From Ruegeria sp. (GTDB taxonomy: Bacteria; Pseudomonadota; Alphaproteobacteria; Rhodobacterales; Rhodobacteraceae), in contig NZ_JALCBM010000023.1 of the NCBI RefSeq assembly GCF_028066395.1, positions 1 through 55,924 on the forward strand: a stretch of 55,924 nt of DNA. Reading direction: 5' to 3'. A model generated the notes under the pieces. The model made no database searches. It saw only the letters and a list, made by a program, of their open reading frames with translations, and was not told where the DNA came from. The position numbers and the translations under genes were made by a program. Positions 16,537-25,390 of the stretch are shown piece by piece (positions within the stretch are counted from its first letter, which is position 1; each line of letters opens with the position of its first letter).

Positions 16537-19500
16537 TCATGCAGCCCCTGCCGTGGTTTCGGCCCATTCCTCTGCGTTCCCCTGCGCCTTGGCGATCAGC
16601 AGGTTCATCAGCGGTCCCAGAACCTCAAGCGAGGCGGGTGAGATGATGTCCTCGTGCGAGGCATGGGGCAGATGGTGGACATCCTGCGCGCCGACATGGC
16701 CCAGCCAGCTGGTATCGGGATCGATTTCGGGCAGGTCGGATTTATCGGCGACAAACAATGTGATCTGACCCGAGAACTGCCCGGTGCGCGCAGTCGACAA
16801 CAGTCGCACGGCATCCCGGTAATTGTCGAAGATATGGCTGAACATTTGTGATTTTTCCCGGTGGAATTCCGCGTCCGCCACATCTGCCATTGCGTCGTTC
16901 AGCAGTTGTTCCTGCTCGCGCTCGGCCCCGGCTTCGGCCTCGTTCCCGTCTGGGTCGGTCCAGTCGTGGTGTTCAGCCGGGTACGTGTCCAGCAGGCCGA
17001 GGAAATGCACCTGCTGACCGGCAGCTTCAAGACGTTCGGCGATACCAAAGGCGACGTTGCCGCCCAGCGAGTAGCCCAGCAGGTGATAGGGACCCTCGGG
17101 CTGAAGTTCACGGACCAGATCATAGTGGCGGTCACAGAGCTGATCCAGATTTTGCGCGGTTGCGATGGGGCCGTCCGGGCGCGGCGATTGCAGGCCGATG
17201 ATCGGCATGTCGCTTTTCAGATATCGCGCCAGAACGCTGTATTGCCACGACGCGCCCGAGCCGGGATGGATGCAGATCAGGGGCCTACCCGTACCCTTGC
17301 GCAGGTGGATCACCGGATCGAACCCGTCCTGGACCAGCGTGCCGACCAGGGCGCCTGCGGCCAGATGTCGGGCCAGATGTTCGACCGTCGCCATGCTCAT
17401 GATCTGACCCACCTGGATATGACGCTTGAGGTCCTGACGGATGCGGGCCGCCAGCCGCATGGCCAACAGTGAATGCCCGCCAAGGGCAAAGAAATCATCG
17501 GTCGCGCTGACCCGTTCCACGTCCAGCAGATCGCAGAATATCCGCGCCAGATCCTGCTCGATCCCCGGTGCAGGTGCGCGCCCCATGGTCTGGCCGCCGG
17601 TATCTGGCTGCGGCAGGGCGCGGCGATCCAGCTTGCCGTTGGCGTTGATCGGCAGCCGCTCCAGCACCAGACAGAAGCGCGGCACCATATATGCGGGCAG
17701 TTGGGCCGCTAGCGCGGCCAGTGTGGCATCGGGATCAAATGAGGGTCCCTGCGGGACAACATAGGCAACAAGATCGGGGTCTGCCCGGCCTTCGGGCGTG
17801 ATGGCCAGCACCACGGCCTCGGCGATGTCGGGCTGTCGCAGCAGGCTGCTGGCGATTTCCTGCGGCTCGACCCGTTGCCCCCGGATCTTGATCTGGTGAT
17901 CGGTGCGGCCCAGATAGATCACCCGCCCCTCATCACCCCACCGTGCCAGATCGCCGGTGCGGTACATGCGTTGACCATCGGCATGGGGATCGGCCACAAA
18001 CCGGTCCGAGGTCAGCGCCGCGCGGCCCAGATAGCCATCGGCCAATTGCGTGCCGCACAAATACAGCTCTCCGGCCACGCCCACAGGAACGGGGCGCAGC
18101 AGATGGTCCAGAATGCGCAGGCCGGTGTTCCAGACCGGTTTGCCGATGGGCACTCCGGTGGCGCTGTCCGCGTGTGGCAAGGCCGGGCAATAGGTCACGT
18201 CGATCGCGGCCTCGGTCGGGCCGTAAAGGTTGTGCAGATCAGCCCCGCAGTGGCGGGCAAACCCGGCAACGGCCTGTCCGCTCAGCGCCTCACCGCTGCA
18301 AAAGACCTGCCGCAGGCTGGGGCAGGGGGTGCCACCTGCCGTCGCCATGGCCTCGTTAAAGACAGTCAGGACCGAGGGCACAAAATGCATTGTGGTGATC
18401 TGATGCTGCCGGATTAGTTCCATCAGCATCTGCGGATCGCGATGGGCATCGGGCGGGGCCATCACCAGCCGGGCGCCCACCAGATAGGACCAGAAGAATT
18501 CCCAGACCGAGACGTCAAAGCCGCAGGGCGTCTTTTGCAGGATCGCATCCGCGCCGGTCAGAGGGTATTCGGCCTGCATCCAGAGCAGGCGATTGACGAT
18601 AGCAGCGTGCGAGATCAGGGCCCCCTTTGGCCGTCCCGTCGTGCCCGAGGTATACAGAAGATAGGCCGGATCACGCCCGCTCAGGTCCGGGGCATCGACC
18701 AGATCGCGCACGTCCTGCCCCGGACCGGCAAAGACATCGAAACACAGCCTGGGACAGGTGGCTGCGCCGATATCGATGCCGGTCTGGGTGATAACCAGGC
18801 TGGGTCTGCCATCCGATTGCAGAAACTCCAGCCGGTCACGCGGATAGCTGAGATCGAGCGGCAGGTAGATCGCGCCGATTTCGATCACAGCCAGTATCGC
18901 GACCGACAGCCGCGCCGAACGCGGCAGGGCCACACCGATCACATCGCCCTTGTGGGCCCCGGCCTGCCGCAGCCTGTCGGCCAGATGCAGGACCTGATGC
19001 CGGGTCTGACGAAAGCTCAGCCGGTGGTCGGCATCTTCCAGCGCCGGGGCATCCGGGGTGCGGCCGACCTGCGCCGCGATCAGATCGTGCAAGGTGAGGT
19101 CTGGCAGGTGCTGCCCGGTCCGGTTGGTTTCTTCGATCACCTGCGCATCCGGCGCAGGAAGCAGGCACAGCTGTGCAGGGCTTGCAGCCGGATGCTGTAT
19201 CAGCGCATCGATCATACGGTGCAGCATGCGGCCCACGCGCGCGGCATCCATGGTGGTCTCGCGACTTTCGACGATGAAGCTGATCGTGTCCCCGGGCAGC
19301 ACCAGCAGCGCCAATGGATAGTGGCTGTAGCCCCGGTTGTGGATATCCGTCACCCGCAACCCGTCCAGGTCCTGATCGAGATAGCTGTTGTCGGGGTAAT
19401 TCTCGACCACAAGCAGCGTGTCGAACAGGGCCTCGACCCCGGCGATTCGGTGCAGGTCGGCGAGGTTGAGATTGTCATGCTCCATTGCCTGCGCGTGGAT

Positions 19501-22500
19501 ATCCTGCATCTGCGCCAGTTGCGTCAGAACCGGGCGGGCCGGGTCCAGATCAACGCGCACCGGGATCGTGTTCAGGAACATGCCGATCTGATCACCGATG
19601 CCACTGACCGGGGCCGCGCGCCCGGCAACGGCGGTGCCAAAGACCACATCCTGCCGCCCGGACACTGCGCCGATCACATTGGCCCAAAGCGCCTGCATCA
19701 CCACATTCAGCGTCACACCACCCTGACCGGCGTAATCCCGCAGGGCGCGGCTTTGTCCGGGTGTCAGCGTCAGGTGATATTCGTCCACCGATCCTGTCGC
19801 GCGGTCTTTGTCAAACAGACATGTCGGCGTGCAGCCCTGCAATTGCTGTGCCCAGAAGGTCTCGGCCCCGGTTTTGTCGCGGCTGGCCAGCGCGCGGATA
19901 ACCGACCCATAGCTTTGATCCAGCGCGCGCGGGCTGTCACCTGCATCGCGATAGGCATCGAACAGGTCACGCAGCAGGATCGGCGTTGACCACCCGTCGA
20001 TGATCGCATGGTGGATGTTGATCAGCAGAACGTGATGGTCCGGGCTTAGCCTTACCAGCTCCGCCGCAACCATGCAGAGCGGATCGCGCGTCAGGCGCAG
20101 ATTTCGGCTGGCGGCGGCTTCGATCTGCTGCAGACGGTGATCCCGCGCCGGGCCGGTCAGGTCCGAGATGTCGTGGTCCTTCCACGGCCAGCGCAGGTGT
20201 GAATCGGCGGGCAAGGCCATGTAAGGGTCGCCTGCCGGGTCGGACAGGAAAAACCCCGCCAGTTGCGGATGCCGCCGCAAAACGGCGTCGAAGGCGTGGC
20301 GCAACCGGGCCGTATCAAGCGCGCCTTGCAGAACCAACCGGGTATGGGCGTTGTAATTTCCCGCCGCATCGCCCAGCGTTGCATGGAACAGAATGCCTTT
20401 TTGCGCGGGCAACAGGGGCAGGATTTCGGCAATCTCAACCGACACCCCATCGAATTCCGAGGGGTTAGGCACGTCCGGCGCGGCTATTTCCGTATCCGCG
20501 CTGACAGGTTCTAGGGCGGAGGTCAGATCAGCCAATCCCGGCGTCGCAAAGATATCCCGGGTCGTCAGGTGCCAGCCCCGCTTGCGCATCTCGTTACACA
20601 GAACCATGGCCGAGATACTGTCACCGCCACTTGCGAAAAAGTCGTGATCCAGCCCGATGGGGGCCACACCCAATACCTGTCCGACCACCTCGCAAACCAC
20701 CTTTTCCACGGCGGTTCGGGGCGAGCGGCCTTCGGTAAATTGCGGTTTCGGCAAGGCGTTCGGGTCGATCTTGCCATTCACGGTCAAGGGAAAGTGTTCA
20801 ACCGGGACAATGACAGAGGGGACCATGTAGGCAGGCAGCCGGTCAGATAGCTGCCTGCGCAACAGATCAATGGCGTCACTGTCCAGATTGCCGGTGCAAT
20901 AGGCCAGCAGGCGATGACTGCCATGCACGGGCTCAGCCACAACATGGGCATCCGATACGATGTCGAACGCTGCGAGGGCCGCGGCCACTTCGGACGGTTC
21001 GACCCGGTGCCCGCGCACCTGAACCTGCGTGTCGGCGCGGCCCAGCAGCTCTATCGTGCTGTCATCCCTCCACCGGGCGCGGTCGCCGGTTCGATACAGG
21101 GTCTGGCCTGTCGCAAAGGGGTTGGGCACGAAACGTTCCGCCGTCAGGCCGGGTTTGCCGATATAGCCGGTGGCGATGTTGGGGCCTGCCAGGTACAGCT
21201 CACCTACTGTGCCAATGGGTTGCGGCGACAGGCAGGCATCCAGAACATGTGCCTGCGCGTTGCCGATGGGGCGCCCGATCACTGGTTGCGGGCGTGTCAC
21301 AAGGCGCGACATGCAGGCATCGACGGTAAATTCCGTAGGCCCATAAGCATTGTAGGCGATCACGCCTTCCTGTTCGGCCAGTGTATTCCACACTGCGGGC
21401 TGCATCGCTTCCCCGCCCAGCAACAAGACCGATGGCCGGTGCGCGGGATGGGTCAACAGCCCCATCTCAAGCATTTGCGCGCAAAATGACGGGGGAATAT
21501 CCAGCGCATCCAACCTGTGCTGGATCACGGCATCCAGAAACCCCTGCGCATCGTGGCGCTGCGCGTCGCTGAGCACGACGACCTGTTGCCCCATGAGCAT
21601 CCAGAACAGCTGCTCCCACGCTGCATCGAAAGCAAAGGAATGGGAATGGCCCGCGACCAGAGGGCGGTTCGGGTGGGTTTGCAGATGATGATCCAGAGCC
21701 TCACGCAGGAACCCGACCCGGTGAACCGAAAACAGGTTCAACAGCGCCCGGTGCGGGACCATGACCCCTTTGGGCCTGCCGGTACTGCCCGAGGTAAAGA
21801 CGATATAGGCCGTATCTTCGGGGCGAATCCGGACCTGCTCGGGCCCGGGCGCCGTATCCGGGCACGTCATGAGCCTCGACAGGGTGTCCGGCGCGTCCAG
21901 ATGCAGGGCAGGCACCCCGCCGGGCAGGTTCTGTGCGGCCTCTGTCGTGGTCAGAATGATCCGGGGCAGGGCATCTTCGCAGATCGCGGCAAGGCGGGCC
22001 TTGGGATAGGCGATATCCATCGGCAGATAGGTCGCGCCGCTGATCAGGACGCCAAAGATCGCAATCACCGAAAGTTCGGATCGAGGCAGGGCGACTGCAA
22101 CCACATCCCCGCGACCCACTCCGCTGTCGCGCAGCAGGTGGGCCAACCGGCAACTGCGACGCAGCAGGTCCGCGCCCGACAAGGTGGTCTCGCCAAAGCG
22201 CAGCACTGTGTCCGTGTTTCCGGCCAACACCCCACCCAGCAGGACATCCACAAGGGTTTCCTCGTCCGGAGGCGTCGCAACCAATGGCCCGGGCTGCCAA
22301 ACGGCCAAGTCTGCCCGTTCCTGCTCGGTTGTCATGGCAAGGTCAGCCAGCGGGATTTCGGGTGTTGCGATAAACTGATCCAGCACGTTGGCAAGCCGTG
22401 CGGTGTGGCGGGCAAGATCGTCCTGTGAATATCGGTCTGACGGCGCACGCAGGTCCAGATGAATGCCATCATCGTCCACACGCAATCCAAACTCGGGCTC

Positions 22501-23631
22501 TTCCAGCGGCCCGATTGCAAGACGGTGCAGCCGGGTTGCATGGCCAGCGAGGGTCGGCTGCTTTTCATAGAGCCGGAAGTTGAGCGTGGCGCTCCACATC
22601 CCCTGGCCTGTGCCGGTCAGGCCCAGATCACGTTGAATCTGTTCTACCGGATAGCGTTGCGCCTTGCGCATGTCGCGCATGGCTTGCCGGACCTGCATGG
22701 CCAACTCCAACAGGTCTTGCGCAGGGTTCAGACGCAGGCGCAGAGGCAGAACATTGACCACCGGCGCGCTGGAAGAGATCGCCGCAGACCCAAGGCGGCG
22801 CATCATCGGCACACCCAGCACCAGATCGAACTGACCGCTGATCCGCGCCACATATGCCGCGATACCTGCGGTCAACAGATCGAAGGCAGCGAAATCATGG
22901 CCGTCCACCCGCGCTTCGAACCGGGCAAACCTGTCACGGTCGATCAGGATGGTGCTGAATTGTGCGTTTTCACCGATGCTGGCAGTGCCCTTCGCGCTGT
23001 CTGCCAGTTTTGGCGCGGCGGGCAGGTCCGCGCATTGCGCCAGCCAAAATGCGTTGTCGCGCCGCCACGCATCTGACTCACGATAGGTGTGCTGTTCGGC
23101 AACCACCTCGGCCACGGATGTGAACGGAGAGGGGGGCGTCTGCGTCCCATCCCGCGCCGCATCATACAAAGCAATGATCCGGTCCGTCAGCACATCCAGA
23201 CTGTAGCCATCCAGCATGATGTGGTGATAGCGCTGATACCAGATCCAGTGTGCTGCCCCCTCATCCGATCCGATCCGCAGCAGCTTGTGCTTGGGCGCAA
23301 ACGGGTCTTTCCCCTGATCCAGATCAGATCGCAGAATATGCCATGCCTCGGTTCGGGCGTCCGGGGAGCCGGTCAGGTCCGTGACCTGAATATCGGGCCG
23401 TACCGGGGCCGAGGGGATGTCCTGCCGCGCGGTCCCGTTGACCTCGGCAAAGGTTGCGTTGACTGTATCCGCCTCGGCCAGTGCCTGTTCGATTGCGGTG
23501 GTCATCCGTGCCGCATCCAGCGGGCCGAAAACCTCGATTGCATGCGCAATCAGGTAATCCTGTGGCCGCGCGGCGATCTGCTGCGCTGTCCAGATGCCTT
23601 GCTGTGTGTCCAGCAGTTCCAACATAGTCAT
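16537..23631 (-). CDS. Two-module siderophore NRPS (C-A-T-C-A-T-TE)
   Basis: Protein of 2,364 aa from the ATG at 23631, which has GGAGAG 6 nt upstream. Order: C1 (about 1-430, HHIMLDG near 136, EntF-like opening LLDTQQGIW), A1 (about 445-960), T1 (FFASGGDSIS, Ser near 1003), C2 (about 1065-1475, HHAIIDG near 1205), A2 (about 1510-2005), T2 (FFALGGHSLL near 2051), TE (about 2100-2364, GYSLGG near 2188, LLDTYP, catalytic His in ASHEDI). By alignment to GrsA the A2 pocket reads D-V-W-H-F-S-L-I-D-K, the EntF serine code. A1 reads about D-A-E-D-L-G-A-V-D-K; Glu239 and Asp278 suggest a cationic amino acid. No epimerisation domain is present. C1 should join the aryl acid to residue one, and TE should oligomerise and cyclise through serine. 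Confidence 0.95.
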   Translation of the reverse strand: MTMLELLDTQQGIWTAQQIAARPQDYLIAHAIEVFGPLDAARMTTAIEQALAEADTVNATFAEVNGTARQDIPSAPVRPDIQVTDLTGSPDARTEAWHILRSDLDQGKDPFAPKHKLLRIGSDEGAAHWIWYQRYHHIMLDGYSLDVLTDRIIALYDAARDGTQTPPSPFTSVAEVVAEQHTYRESDAWRRDNAFWLAQCADLPAAPKLADSAKGTASIGENAQFSTILIDRDRFARFEARVDGHDFAAFDLLTAGIAAYVARISGQFDLVLGVPMMRRLGSAAISSSAPVVNVLPLRLRLNPAQDLLELAMQVRQAMRDMRKAQRYPVEQIQRDLGLTGTGQGMWSATLNFRLYEKQPTLAGHATRLHRLAIGPLEEPEFGLRVDDDGIHLDLRAPSDRYSQDDLARHTARLANVLDQFIATPEIPLADLAMTTEQERADLAVWQPGPLVATPPDEETLVDVLLGGVLAGNTDTVLRFGETTLSGADLLRRSCRLAHLLRDSGVGRGDVVAVALPRSELSVIAIFGVLISGATYLPMDIAYPKARLAAICEDALPRIILTTTEAAQNLPGGVPALHLDAPDTLSRLMTCPDTAPGPEQVRIRPEDTAYIVFTSGSTGRPKGVMVPHRALLNLFSVHRVGFLREALDHHLQTHPNRPLVAGHSHSFAFDAAWEQLFWMLMGQQVVVLSDAQRHDAQGFLDAVIQHRLDALDIPPSFCAQMLEMGLLTHPAHRPSVLLLGGEAMQPAVWNTLAEQEGVIAYNAYGPTEFTVDACMSRLVTRPQPVIGRPIGNAQAHVLDACLSPQPIGTVGELYLAGPNIATGYIGKPGLTAERFVPNPFATGQTLYRTGDRARWRDDSTIELLGRADTQVQVRGHRVEPSEVAAALAAFDIVSDAHVVAEPVHGSHRLLAYCTGNLDSDAIDLLRRQLSDRLPAYMVPSVIVPVEHFPLTVNGKIDPNALPKPQFTEGRSPRTAVEKVVCEVVGQVLGVAPIGLDHDFFASGGDSISAMVLCNEMRKRGWHLTTRDIFATPGLADLTSALEPVSADTEIAAPDVPNPSEFDGVSVEIAEILPLLPAQKGILFHATLGDAAGNYNAHTRLVLQGALDTARLRHAFDAVLRRHPQLAGFFLSDPAGDPYMALPADSHLRWPWKDHDISDLTGPARDHRLQQIEAAASRNLRLTRDPLCMVAAELVRLSPDHHVLLINIHHAIIDGWSTPILLRDLFDAYRDAGDSPRALDQSYGSVIRALASRDKTGAETFWAQQLQGCTPTCLFDKDRATGSVDEYHLTLTPGQSRALRDYAGQGGVTLNVVMQALWANVIGAVSGRQDVVFGTAVAGRAAPVSGIGDQIGMFLNTIPVRVDLDPARPVLTQLAQMQDIHAQAMEHDNLNLADLHRIAGVEALFDTLLVVENYPDNSYLDQDLDGLRVTDIHNRGYSHYPLALLVLPGDTISFIVESRETTMDAARVGRMLHRMIDALIQHPAASPAQLCLLPAPDAQVIEETNRTGQHLPDLTLHDLIAAQVGRTPDAPALEDADHRLSFRQTRHQVLHLADRLRQAGAHKGDVIGVALPRSARLSVAILAVIEIGAIYLPLDLSYPRDRLEFLQSDGRPSLVITQTGIDIGAATCPRLCFDVFAGPGQDVRDLVDAPDLSGRDPAYLLYTSGTTGRPKGALISHAAIVNRLLWMQAEYPLTGADAILQKTPCGFDVSVWEFFWSYLVGARLVMAPPDAHRDPQMLMELIRQHQITTMHFVPSVLTVFNEAMATAGGTPCPSLRQVFCSGEALSGQAVAGFARHCGADLHNLYGPTEAAIDVTYCPALPHADSATGVPIGKPVWNTGLRILDHLLRPVPVGVAGELYLCGTQLADGYLGRAALTSDRFVADPHADGQRMYRTGDLARWGDEGRVIYLGRTDHQIKIRGQRVEPQEIASSLLRQPDIAEAVVLAITPEGRADPDLVAYVVPQGPSFDPDATLAALAAQLPAYMVPRFCLVLERLPINANGKLDRRALPQPDTGGQTMGRAPAPGIEQDLARIFCDLLDVERVSATDDFFALGGHSLLAMRLAARIRQDLKRHIQVGQIMSMATVEHLARHLAAGALVGTLVQDGFDPVIHLRKGTGRPLICIHPGSGASWQYSVLARYLKSDMPIIGLQSPRPDGPIATAQNLDQLCDRHYDLVRELQPEGPYHLLGYSLGGNVAFGIAERLEAAGQQVHFLGLLDTYPAEHHDWTDPDGNEAEAGAEREQEQLLNDAMADVADAEFHREKSQMFSHIFDNYRDAVRLLSTARTGQFSGQITLFVADKSDLPEIDPDTSWLGHVGAQDVHHLPHASHEDIISPASLEVLGPLMNLLIAKAQGNAEEWAETTAGAA

Positions 23632-23666
23632 GACGGGCTCTCCGCACAATTGGTTTGCCCCGATGT

Positions 23667-23861
23667 TCAGGGGCGCAGGTCGGTCCAGTTGTCTTCGACG
23701 TAGCTGAGGCAAGCCTTGCGGTCGTCAGGGCCGTGCATCTTTTCCCACCCTTCGGGGATGTCACGGAAATCGGGCCAGATACTGTACTGGCCTGCTGCAT
23801 TGCGCAGCGCGTAGAACTTGTACCGGGTGTCATCGAACGGGTTGGGCTGGGCGCTATCCAT
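23667..23861 (-). CDS. MbtH-like protein
   Basis: Small 64-aa chaperone-like partner of NRPS adenylation domains. The conserved core is present: NPFDD, YSIWPDFRDIPEGW, and the C-terminal block ending SYVEDNWTDLRP. Its ATG overlaps the aryl carrier protein stop by 8 nt, and the NRPS start follows after 35 nt. This is the usual arrangement (compare ybdZ next to entF) and implies it is needed for folding or activity of A1, A2 or both. Confidence 0.95.
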   Translation of the reverse strand: MDSAQPNPFDDTRYKFYALRNAAGQYSIWPDFRDIPEGWEKMHGPDDRKACLSYVEDNWTDLRP

Positions 23862-24105
23862 CGATCAGGTCCCCGGCTGCGGCCAACTGGTCGCCCAGCA
23901 CCGACAGGATGGCGCCCATCGTGGGATTGCGGGCCAAACTGTTGAAATCCGCACGGATCCCCTTGGCTTCCCACCGTGCCACCAGGGTCATGAATTCGAT
24001 CGAGTTCAGCCCGTAGTCGAGCAGGTTTTCGTGGTCGTCCGGCACATCGTCCAGAAAGCTCAGGACATCCTTGCGGATGGTTTCGAGGGTGGGTCTTTTC
24101 TCCAT
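23854..24105 (-). CDS. Stand-alone aryl carrier protein (EntB C-terminal-like)
   Basis: Carrier domain of 83 aa holding the aryl acid for condensation by the NRPS. LLDYGLNSIEFMTLVARWEA has the phosphopantetheine Ser at residue 35, and the following FNSLARNPTMGAI matches the ArCP end of EntB well. EntB is normally about 285 aa with an N-terminal isochorismatase, and that half is absent here. The start at 24105 (AGGA upstream) gives a normal ArCP length; an ATG at 24165 would overlap the exporter gene by 26 nt. Confidence 0.88.
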   Translation of the reverse strand: MEKRPTLETIRKDVLSFLDDVPDDHENLLDYGLNSIEFMTLVARWEAKGIRADFNSLARNPTMGAILSVLGDQLAAAGDLIDG

Positions 24106-24139
24106 GGGTCGCGCGGTCCTTTTCTTTCGGTAAGGGGGA

Positions 24140-25387
24140 TCAGGCAGGGCCTGCATCGACATCAAGCGGTTTGGCGGATCGGGTCAGGGCCAGACCTGTC
24201 AGCCCCAGAACCAGAAATATTCCAAGGCTGGAAAGGCCAAGCACCAGCACCGCATGTAACGGCATGACCATGCTGGCCAGTGTGCCCAGGGCCAGAGCGC
24301 CCAGAATGTCGCCCATCGCGTCCTGCGCCAGCCACAGGCTGTTGACGCGGCCCAGATAGGCATCCGGCGTCTCGCGCTGGACGATGCCGTATTGCAGAAG
24401 CGAGGCGAGCGACATCAGGTAGCCAAACACCACCAGCAGGGTCATCACGGCCCAAAGGCCCGGTGCCACGCCGATTGCCGTAAAGGCCAGCAGCGCGCAG
24501 GCGCATAGCAGGATCATCAGAGCAAAGGGCTGGGCCTTGTCGTGGACCCAACCGCTGAGCAGCGCCGCCAGAGTGGCCCCAATCGGGCCCATGGCGTACA
24601 GCAAACCGGTCGCCGCATCGCCGGTGGCGAAAACATCCAGGGACAGGGACGGGAACAGCACCCTGATCCCGGTGCAGGCCGTCAGCAGCATTCCCAGCAG
24701 AAAGACCACCAGCACCCGTCTGCGCGACACCAGAAAGACAAGGGCGTCCCCCAGCATCGCAAAGGGGTTGCGCGGGGTGGTCTGTTCCGCAGGTAACGGA
24801 GCCAAACCACGCAGAACGCTAACAGTGGCGATGGTCGCAAGAGTGGCAAGACCATAGGCCCAGGCCACATCGGCCACGGCCAAAAGCAAACCGGCCAGAG
24901 CTGGGCTGCCGATATTGATTACCCGCGAGGTCAGCATGCCCAATGCCCCGGCCTCGACGATCCGCTCGCGCCCGACGACCTTGGGTGCAGCGGCCATCAG
25001 GGCCGATACGCCGATGGCTCCGAAAATGCCATCGATGAAGGCCAGCCCGACCAGCGCCGTGACCGACGGGGCAGGCAGCAGCGCGTTGATCGTCAGGGCG
25101 GCAAACCCCACCCCGCACACGCTGCGCGCCATCAGGATCAGCTTGCGCTGATCACGGGTGTCCGCCAGCACCCCGCCCAGCAACAGACCCAGAAACAGCC
25201 CCGTGGCATCGCTGGCCCCGACAAGGGCGACCCAAAGGGTGGATGCGGTCAGTTGGTAGGTTTGAACCGGCACCGCGACGATCAGAAAGCCAAGCCCCAA
25301 CAGTGACAGGGCCCGCGCGGCCAGCAAACGGCGGTATTGCGCGTTGTCCCGAAGCAGTGAAAGGCGAATGAAAACAGTGTTTGCCAT
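24140..25387 (-). CDS. entS: MFS siderophore exporter (EntS type)
   Basis: Inner-membrane major facilitator of 415 aa, the length of E. coli EntS, with about 12 hydrophobic segments. LGLLLGGVLADTRDQRKL carries the loop 2-3 signature of the family, and VNSLWLAQDAMGD is a typical EntS-group stretch. It should move the finished siderophore to the periplasm. It begins 3 nt after the esterase stop and ends 34 nt before the carrier-protein start. Confidence 0.88.
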   Translation of the reverse strand: MANTVFIRLSLLRDNAQYRRLLAARALSLLGLGFLIVAVPVQTYQLTASTLWVALVGASDATGLFLGLLLGGVLADTRDQRKLILMARSVCGVGFAALTINALLPAPSVTALVGLAFIDGIFGAIGVSALMAAAPKVVGRERIVEAGALGMLTSRVINIGSPALAGLLLAVADVAWAYGLATLATIATVSVLRGLAPLPAEQTTPRNPFAMLGDALVFLVSRRRVLVVFLLGMLLTACTGIRVLFPSLSLDVFATGDAATGLLYAMGPIGATLAALLSGWVHDKAQPFALMILLCACALLAFTAIGVAPGLWAVMTLLVVFGYLMSLASLLQYGIVQRETPDAYLGRVNSLWLAQDAMGDILGALALGTLASMVMPLHAVLVLGLSSLGIFLVLGLTGLALTRSAKPLDVDAGPA

Positions 25388-25390
25388 CGG

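Noticed and set aside
18442-19989. Plus-strand open frame of 515 codons
   Set aside because: Antisense to the NRPS A2 and C2 domains; no motifs in the shadow frame.
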